Positions 1 to 5,123 of a DNA stretch of 6,570 nucleotides are shown here, in pieces. Made by a program: the position numbers and the translations under genes. Within the stretch, counting starts at the first letter, position 1. Each line of letters opens with the position of its first letter. Below the pieces are notes generated by a model. The model searched no databases, was not told the DNA's origin, and saw nothing but the letters and a program-made list of their open reading frames with translations. Source of the stretch: Bacteroidales bacterium (lineage in GTDB: Bacteria; Bacteroidota; Bacteroidia; Bacteroidales; F082); contig CAAGMM010000309.1 in the NCBI GenBank assembly GCA_900771045.1, positions 1 through 6,570 of the forward strand. The letters are read 5' to 3'.

Positions 1-19
1 ACGTGTGCTCTTCCGATCT
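1..19. other. Illumina TruSeq adapter remnant (non-genomic)
   Basis: The first 19 bases are identical, from memory of the adapter, to the 3' end of the TruSeq read-2 adapter, which finishes GCTCTTCCGATCT. The match starts at base 1 and stops at the usual GATCT junction, as expected when an untrimmed read defines a contig end. Genomic sequence should therefore begin at about base 20. These bases should be masked before any comparison. Confidence 0.93.
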
Positions 20-52
20 TTCCGTTTCCTTTTTTTCTCTCTGTGAACGGAT

Positions 53-1597
53 TTAATTCTCGGCATCACAGACCAAGCGCACCGACATTCCATTGTTCCG
101 TGCTGCATGTGTAATCTCTTCTGACCCACTGTTGCAAGACAGGTGGTAAGCGTAAATGTTAGTCTCCGACGACGAAGACCAATAGAGACCCATTAAGCCG
201 CCGTTTAAAACATTAGTGCCACCACGGCTACCGGCGGCGGGCAGGAACACACAGCCGTCGGGTATGTAGTCGAGATTCTCGGTATCGCCAGTGTAATCGT
301 CGGGGAAGATGATGAGGCCTTTGACATCGTTGTTGAGAGTGGCCCAGACGCACGTGTTGCCGTACTTGGTTCCACCTTTTACAATCCTTGTGTTGAGAAG
401 GTAGTCCCACTCGGCATTGCTGAGGGTACGCCAAGTGGTGTAGGGTTCGATTTCCTCCTGCTTACAGTAGGAATAACCCCAGTCGGCTGCGTCGTACAAG
501 TTGCTGCTTGGGTTTCCGTAGGCATAGTATTTGGTGTAGGCATCCTTACCAGTGTCGTTACTCCAGGGCTGGTAGGACGCGCCATTGTGATTGTAGCCGG
601 AAGTACCCCAGCCGAAGAGGTCTATCCAACCTCCATAAGACTGGGAAATGTTTTTATTGTCTTGGCCTATGTATGACCACTGGTTGTCGGCAAAACGCCA
701 TGTTCCACCAACACTCTCACCTGATGCTGCTTCAGCAGACGAGCCTGTCGCGCAATACTGAAGGTTGCCCTTCGAGAAATAGACTTTATCGTCATTGTCG
801 TTGATTGTGAACTCGCCCGAAACAGCGCCGACTGGAATCGTTGACACACCCGTCAGTTCCTTGGTGCGGATTTGTCCGGCTTTGATGTTCACGCTGAGCT
901 TGGTTTTCCAAACTTTACCGCCTTTAAATTCAAGATTGAGGTCTGTGTAATTGCCTTGGGGCAGGGCGATGTAGAACGTTTTGGCGTTGTCTGCATTGAG
1001 TGCCTCGCCTTCGCCGCAGTTCAAAGTCACAACCGAGTCGTTTGTTGAAGAAACAACCGCGCGGTTTTCTGTTATTATGAACGGACCGCAAAGTGCCACG
1101 TCCTTTTTCGACACCTTGATTTCATTCACTTTGCCTTCGCCTTTCACGTCGAGTTTCAGCAGACCGCAGATGTGGTGGAACTGAAGTTCGGTAGTGGTAC
1201 TGTAGGCGTACATCGGGTTGATGCCGGAAAGGTCGTTCGCATTTTCCTTGTTGTAGGTCTGAGTTTCGGGAAGTTCGTAGGCATCTTCTTCTTTTTCAAC
1301 CCTAAAATAGGCCGTGTACTCTGTCCCTTCCAAAGTTGGACCGGTGAAGACTGCTGTTTCGCCGTTGCCTTCAAGTTCGGAATGAAACACCTCACCGTTG
1401 ATGAAGATGGAGTCCTTTTCAGACCATTTCACGTTGTTAAAGGCATCGATTGCGGTTTTGGCTCCTCCGTTGTCGATTGAAGCGGTGAACCTCATCATGT
1501 CGCCGGCTGTTCCGGCTTTGTCGTCTTTCTTGCAAGAGACGAACGCGAGTGCTGATAATGAAAGCACCGCGATTGGTGATTTTGCGAATTTAATCAT
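53..1597 (-). CDS. Surface lipoprotein, fimbrillin-like domain plus C-terminal FISUMP/C-type-lectin-like domain
   Basis: This 514-residue protein is probably exported, lipidated and shown on the outer membrane, where it may act as an adhesin. What is seen: a type II signal peptide (K3, K6, hydrophobic 8-20) with a lipobox ending at Cys22, followed by KKDD, a charged stretch resembling the Bacteroidetes lipoprotein surface-export signal. Residues about 34-250 carry the FTAS..KTAI..VKWSEKD pattern and an ALPQGNY..L strand pattern seen in fimbrillin-like (FimA/Mfa-like) domains. Residues about 257-510 resemble a FISUMP-type, C-type-lectin-fold region: VYFSKGNLQY, TWRFADNQW, LFGWGTSGYN, TWRTLSNAEW, FLPAAGSRGG, GLYWSSS and a final NNGMSVRLV. 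The start gives a proper signal peptide; no Shine-Dalgarno is present, which is normal for the phylum. The gene is single and divergent from the receptor operon, with a likely promoter at 1778-1785 and a roughly 170-nt leader. The ligand is unknown, and an exact domain assignment would need a profile search. Confidence 0.88.
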   Translation of the reverse strand: MIKFAKSPIAVLSLSALAFVSCKKDDKAGTAGDMMRFTASIDNGGAKTAIDAFNNVKWSEKDSIFINGEVFHSELEGNGETAVFTGPTLEGTEYTAYFRVEKEEDAYELPETQTYNKENANDLSGINPMYAYSTTTELQFHHICGLLKLDVKGEGKVNEIKVSKKDVALCGPFIITENRAVVSSTNDSVVTLNCGEGEALNADNAKTFYIALPQGNYTDLNLEFKGGKVWKTKLSVNIKAGQIRTKELTGVSTIPVGAVSGEFTINDNDDKVYFSKGNLQYCATGSSAEAASGESVGGTWRFADNQWSYIGQDNKNISQSYGGWIDLFGWGTSGYNHNGASYQPWSNDTGKDAYTKYYAYGNPSSNLYDAADWGYSYCKQEEIEPYTTWRTLSNAEWDYLLNTRIVKGGTKYGNTCVWATLNNDVKGLIIFPDDYTGDTENLDYIPDGCVFLPAAGSRGGTNVLNGGLMGLYWSSSSETNIYAYHLSCNSGSEEITHAARNNGMSVRLVCDAEN

Positions 1598-1638
1598 TGT
1601 ACAAATATTTTAATAAACCCATATTCGTTTTATTTTTT

Positions 1639-1659
1639 ATTCTTAATTCTTAATTAATA
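1639..1659. repeat. AT-rich heptamer tandem repeat
   Basis: Two exact copies of ATTCTTA (1639-1645, 1646-1652) are followed by a degenerate copy, ATTAATA (1653-1659), inside an AT-rich stretch of about 1600-1668. It lies in the predicted leader of the minus-strand lipoprotein gene. A low-structure A/U-rich region close to the start codon may help ribosome loading in organisms that do not use Shine-Dalgarno sequences; that role is inference. Confidence 0.6.
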
Positions 1660-1676
1660 ATCAATTAGTTGCAAAG

Positions 1677-1765
1677 ACTTTTGTAAAGAAAACGGCTGCC
1701 GTCGAATTGTGGCTGCCAACACATCTCGTTATATTCGCTATGCCAGTCTGCCCCTTCACAAAAGC
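1677..1765 (-). ncRNA. Candidate structured 5' leader RNA of the lipoprotein gene
   Basis: In the minus-strand RNA, bases 1765-1754 (GCUUUUGUGAAG) can pair without a gap to bases 1688-1677 (CUUUACAAAAGU), giving 12 consecutive pairs including two G-U pairs. Two further G-U pairs (1753/1689 and 1752/1690) could extend the stem. On the plus strand those same positions become A-C mismatches, so the fold is specific to the lipoprotein transcript. The enclosed 60-odd bases can form a short hairpin at 1703-1691 (GACGG, CAG loop, CCGUU) and a weaker one around 1719-1707, both with GGCAGCC at the tip. The stem would begin a few bases after the start site predicted from the TATCTTTG element. It does not end in a U-run, so it does not look like an intrinsic terminator. 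No known riboswitch class is recognised, and a cis-regulatory or stabilising role is inference. Confidence 0.42.
1694..1717. repeat. Direct repeat GGCTGCC x2
   Basis: Two identical GGCTGCC heptamers lie at 1694-1700 and 1711-1717, with starts 17 bp apart. In the minus-strand RNA each becomes GGCAGCC and can form a G-G/C-C pair across a CAG loop, so they fall at the tips of the two small hairpins inside the candidate leader fold. They could be a protein or RNA contact site, or chance. Confidence 0.4.
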
Positions 1766-1777
1766 CCTATCAAGTCG

Positions 1778-1785
1778 CAAAGATA
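1778..1785 (-). promoter_or_regulatory. Bacteroidetes -7 promoter element for the minus-strand lipoprotein gene
   Basis: The minus strand reads TATCTTTG here, an exact match to the TAnnTTTG -7 element used by the primary sigma factor of Bacteroidetes. A weak -33 candidate (GTTC rather than TTTG/TTG) lies about 19-22 bases upstream. Transcription would start near 1770-1772, leaving a leader of about 170 nt before the ATG at 1597. Confidence 0.6.
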
Positions 1786-1859
1786 CAAAAAAAACGTCAG
1801 GTTGAACCTTTTCCCTGAATAAATTTCAAAAAAGCAATCCGGTAATCTGATTTTTTCCG

Positions 1860-1867
1860 TATCTTTG
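1860..1867 (+). promoter_or_regulatory. Bacteroidetes -7 promoter element for the receptor operon
   Basis: The plus strand reads TATCTTTG, an exact TAnnTTTG match, ending 8 bases before the ATG at 1876. No good -33 TTTG is seen at the usual spacing (about 1838-1841 reads TCCG). Given the usual distance from this element to the start site, transcription would begin within a few bases of the ATG, so the receptor mRNA would have almost no leader. An identical element faces the other way 74 bp to the left, making this a divergent promoter pair. Confidence 0.6.
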
Positions 1868-1875
1868 CTTTTTAT

Positions 1876-4206
1876 ATGAAAAAAGGCGCATTCATATTAT
1901 CTTTATTGATAATCAATATATTATCATTATTCGGGCAAAACAGGTCCGGCGTTTTCGGCGTTGTGCGCGACACCGAGGGCAGCCCTTTGACGGGAGTGAC
2001 GATATATATCGAATCGATTCAGAGCGGCACTTCGACCGACATCGACGGAAAATATGAAATCGCCCTGCCCGAAGGCGAATACGAGTTCCGTTTTTCCTTT
2101 GTCGGCTACGCCACGCAGAACCACAGAATAAAGGTCACTGACAGGAAAAAGAAATTCAACGTGATGTTGCAGGCCGACAGCGAGATGCTTCAGGAGGTCG
2201 TCGTCTCGAGCAAACGCGCCGACGCCAACATCAAGGAGATGGCGATGAGCGTGCAAAAGTTGGAGATGAAGCAGATCAAGAGAATCCCGGCGCTGCTTGG
2301 AGAAGTCGATGTCATCAAGGCCGTGCAGCTGCTTCCGGGCGTTCAGGCCGCATCAGAAGGCTCGTCGGGATTGAGCATCCGCGGCGGCTCCCCCGACCAG
2401 AACCTCGTCCTGCTTGACGACGCGCCCATCTACAACGCATCACACTTCCTCGGATTCTTCTCCGTCTTCAACAACAACGTCGTGAAAGACGCGACCCTCT
2501 ACAAAGGCGATATTCCGGCCTCATATTCGAGCCGCCTCTCGTCAGTCCTCGACGTGAGCACCTACGACGAAGTGTTCGACGTGCCGAGCATCAACGGCGG
2601 AATCGGCATCCTGACAAGCCATCTGACCGTCAAGACGCCTGTCTTCAAAGACAAAACCTCAATAATGTTAGGCGGCAGGACGACTTACGCGGCACTCTTC
2701 TTCCCATTGTTGGGCAACAACCTTAAGGATAAAAACCTGTATTTTTTCGACTTGAACGCCAAGATAACGCACGTCTTCAACAAAAACAACCGCCTTTATG
2801 TCTCGGGATATTACGGAAACGATATGTTCAAGATGAGCGGTACGGCCTCAATCAACTATGGGAACGCCGCCGCGACAGCGAGATGGAACCACATCTTCAA
2901 CAGCAAGACGACCGCGAACCTGTCACTCATCTTCTCCGACTACAACTTCAACGTCGATGTCATAACGAACCCTTTCAACTGGAACGTCACGACGGGAATA
3001 CGCGACTACACCGCAAAATACGACGTGTCGGTATTGTGGAACGACAAAATAACGAGCAAATTCGGCGTATCGACGACGCTTCACAAGATAAACCTCGGCA
3101 AACTGAACGACAAAGGCGGGGCCATAACGGTATATTTCGAACTCGATGATGATTGGAAATCAACGCGAAACGCTCTCGAACACGCATTTTATTTCACGAA
3201 CGACCACAAGATAACGGACGCTTTCTCCATTCGTTACGGACTGAGACTCAGCCTCTTTCAGAATATGGGAGAAGAAAAATTCTTCAAATTTAACGAGCAA
3301 TACCAGCAGATCGGGGAAATCAACTACAAAGACTGGGAGATTTTCCACACGGAATGGAACCTCGAGCCGCGTTTGGCGATGAAATACGAACTCACCCCGC
3401 AGTCGTCGGTGAAGGCGTCGTATTCGCGCACGGTTCAATATGCCCAGGTGGCATCGAAATCGACCGGCGGGCTGCCACTCGACGTCTGGTTTCCGGCGAA
3501 TCCCAACATCAAGCCGCAGTTGTGCCATCAGTTCGCGGCAGGTTATTTCAGAAACCTTTTCGACAATAAGATAGAGACATCCGTCGAGGCCTACTACAAA
3601 ATCCTCGACAACGTCATCGACTTCCTGCCCGACGCCGACTTGATAGCTAACGACGAAATCGACGGCGAGATAAGGAGCGGCAAAGGGCGGAGCTACGGCA
3701 TCGAGTTTCTCGTACGCAAAGACGTCGGCAAGTTAACCGGTTGGTTTTCATACACTTACAGCCGCTCATTCCGCACAATAAAGGAGATAAACTTCGGAGA
3801 CGAATATAACTCGCCTTTCGACCGTCCGCACTGCGTCAGCATCGTCCTCAACTACCCGTTGTCGCACTGCGTCGATGTATCCGCGAACTGGGTCTATAGC
3901 ACCGGGCAGCCCATAACGGCGCCATACGCCAAATACAGCGTCGGCGGTCAGACTTACGCGATATATAACGGCTCGCGCAACAAAAGCCGCTACCCCGACT
4001 ATCACCGCCTCGACATGTCGCTCACTTGGAAAGTGCCCACCAAACGCCGTTGGCAGAGCGAATGGAACTTCTCCGTCTATAACGCCTACGGACGGCACAA
4101 CACGTGGGCCATCATCTTCGACACCGGCGATGACGAAACCATCGACACAAAAAAAGTGTATTTGTTCACCATCATCCCTTCGGTGACGTATAACTTCAAA
4201 TTCTAA
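1876..4206 (+). CDS. TonB-dependent outer-membrane receptor with carboxypeptidase-regulatory-like N-terminal domain
   Basis: This 776-residue protein should be an outer-membrane beta-barrel that imports an unknown ligand using energy passed on by TonB. What is seen: a signal peptide (KK then hydrophobic 5-19, probable cleavage near G20/Q21); a CarboxypepD_reg-like beta-sandwich at about 25-100 (GVVRDTEGSPLTGVTIYI, TDIDGKYEI, FSFVGYAT); an EVVVSSKR linker; then a plug domain at about 115-230 with the diagnostic GLSIRGGSPDQNLVLLDDAP followed by IYNASHFLGFFSVFN. The rest is barrel, ending in TYNFKF with a terminal Phe, as expected for BAM-assembled proteins. The length suits the smaller receptors that pair with DUF4249 lipoproteins rather than the roughly 1000-residue SusC type. 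The ATG is chosen because it starts directly on the signal peptide. The DUF4249 gene follows 4 nt after the stop, so the two are almost certainly one operon. No frameshift is seen. The substrate cannot be told from sequence. Confidence 0.95.
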   Translation: MKKGAFILSLLIINILSLFGQNRSGVFGVVRDTEGSPLTGVTIYIESIQSGTSTDIDGKYEIALPEGEYEFRFSFVGYATQNHRIKVTDRKKKFNVMLQADSEMLQEVVVSSKRADANIKEMAMSVQKLEMKQIKRIPALLGEVDVIKAVQLLPGVQAASEGSSGLSIRGGSPDQNLVLLDDAPIYNASHFLGFFSVFNNNVVKDATLYKGDIPASYSSRLSSVLDVSTYDEVFDVPSINGGIGILTSHLTVKTPVFKDKTSIMLGGRTTYAALFFPLLGNNLKDKNLYFFDLNAKITHVFNKNNRLYVSGYYGNDMFKMSGTASINYGNAAATARWNHIFNSKTTANLSLIFSDYNFNVDVITNPFNWNVTTGIRDYTAKYDVSVLWNDKITSKFGVSTTLHKINLGKLNDKGGAITVYFELDDDWKSTRNALEHAFYFTNDHKITDAFSIRYGLRLSLFQNMGEEKFFKFNEQYQQIGEINYKDWEIFHTEWNLEPRLAMKYELTPQSSVKASYSRTVQYAQVASKSTGGLPLDVWFPANPNIKPQLCHQFAAGYFRNLFDNKIETSVEAYYKILDNVIDFLPDADLIANDEIDGEIRSGKGRSYGIEFLVRKDVGKLTGWFSYTYSRSFRTIKEINFGDEYNSPFDRPHCVSIVLNYPLSHCVDVSANWVYSTGQPITAPYAKYSVGGQTYAIYNGSRNKSRYPDYHRLDMSLTWKVPTKRRWQSEWNFSVYNAYGRHNTWAIIFDTGDDETIDTKKVYLFTIIPSVTYNFKF

Positions 4207-4210
4207 AAAC

Positions 4211-5122
4211 ATGAAACGCGACCTGATATATCTTCTCATCATCTTCGCCGTCGTCATCTCGGCTTGCAGTGAGCACATCAAAATGGAGACGGAGAACGGC
4301 CCCCAGCTGACGGGCATCTTCGGTATGGTGACTGCCGAAAACAAGAACCACACCGTCAAGATCACGAAGACGATGCCTTTCTATTCGACCGATTCAGCCG
4401 AATGCGTAAGCGGAGCCAGCGTCGTCGTCTATTACGACGCCGACGGCCAGCACGTAGTACAGCGGTATGTGGAGACCGAAAAGGGACTTTACGAGAGCGA
4501 GGCTCCTTTCGCCGGCCAACACGGCGTCACCTATCATCTCGACGTCACGACGTACGGTGTAAGCGAAGACGAAACGCAACATTTCACCGCCGAATGCCTC
4601 ATGATGCCCAACATCGACAAAATCGACTCCATCAGAATCGGGAAATACAAACTCGGCGAGTTGGAATTTAAGCACAGGCTTGGCGTTTATCCTTATTTTC
4701 AGAGCCTTCCCGATAAAAACATCTACTATATGGGGCGGCTTATGAAGAACGACACGCTTCTGAGCGACACCATAACGGAATGCGTCGTCGCCTCTATGGA
4801 GGGCTTCTCCGGAATGTACTTCAACGGGCCGCAGATGGCCGCACTCTCCGGGGAAATAGCGGCTTACTACCTCGACCAGAGACTTCAGGACGAGAAACTC
4901 CGCGATGGCGACACCGTAACGCTGCTTATCGGGACCGTCACGAAAAAATATGCTAACTATATCAGCGACATATCGTCAAGCAGCGGCAGCAACCCGATGA
5001 TGGGAATGCCCTCAAACGTGAGTACGAACATCAGTCCGTCAGACAAGGCCGTCGGCTTTTTCACCGCATATTCGGAAGTGTCGTTCACCGATATTTATCA
5101 CGAGGAAGAAGAGGAAGAATGA
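4211..5122 (+). CDS. DUF4249 family lipoprotein, partner of the upstream TonB-dependent receptor
   Basis: This 303-residue protein is probably a lipid-anchored outer-membrane partner of the receptor encoded just upstream. What is seen: a short signal peptide (K2, R3, hydrophobic 5-18) with lipobox ISAC, making Cys19 the lipidated residue; then an N-terminal beta-rich part with the family pattern TGIFGMV..ENKNHTVKITKTMPFYS followed by VSGASVVVYYD; a middle MPNIDKIDSIRI motif; and near the end the typical NP..PSNVSTNI..AVGFFTAYSEVSF block. DUF4249 genes commonly sit next to TonB-dependent receptors in Bacteroidetes; a SusD-like capturing or capping role is inference. No clear acidic export signal follows the Cys. 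The start lies 4 nt after the receptor stop, consistent with coupled translation. The protein ends in six Glu residues encoded by a duplicated 9-mer. Its TGA lies one base from the stop of the convergent gene. Confidence 0.9.
   Translation: MKRDLIYLLIIFAVVISACSEHIKMETENGPQLTGIFGMVTAENKNHTVKITKTMPFYSTDSAECVSGASVVVYYDADGQHVVQRYVETEKGLYESEAPFAGQHGVTYHLDVTTYGVSEDETQHFTAECLMMPNIDKIDSIRIGKYKLGELEFKHRLGVYPYFQSLPDKNIYYMGRLMKNDTLLSDTITECVVASMEGFSGMYFNGPQMAALSGEIAAYYLDQRLQDEKLRDGDTVTLLIGTVTKKYANYISDISSSSGSNPMMGMPSNVSTNISPSDKAVGFFTAYSEVSFTDIYHEEEEEE
5102..5119 (+). repeat. Tandem 9-mer GAGGAAGAA x2 coding a C-terminal poly-Glu tail
   Basis: Two perfect adjacent copies of GAGGAAGAA (5102-5110 and 5111-5119) encode the last six residues, all Glu, of the DUF4249 lipoprotein, directly before its TGA. 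A purine-only repeat like this can expand or contract by slippage in units that keep the frame. Confidence 0.85.
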
Positions 5123-5123
5123 C

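Noticed and set aside
20..52. Possible terminator after the lipoprotein gene (TCCGTT at 21-26 pairing with AACGGA at 46-51)
   Set aside because: Six base pairs around a 19-base purine-rich loop, with no U-run on the minus strand and the contig end just beyond; too weak to call.
1602..1609. AATATTTG on the minus strand as a -7 element
   Set aside because: It misses the leading T of TAnnTTTG and lies four bases from the ATG, so transcription would start inside the gene; the exact match at 1778-1785 is better.
1677..1785. Transposon-like or MITE terminal inverted repeats
   Set aside because: The arms are only 12 bp with two mismatches as DNA, no target-site duplication is seen, and the mismatches are pairs only in RNA of one strand, which fits a leader fold better.
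1598..1875. tRNA, CRISPR or invertible promoter in the intergenic region
   Set aside because: No cloverleaf, no spaced repeats of suitable length and no recombinase-type long inverted repeats flanking the promoters were seen.
3766..4365. 199-codon minus-strand open frame
   Set aside because: It lies antisense to the receptor end and the lipoprotein start, has no recognisable domain, and its composition reflects the opposite-strand codons.
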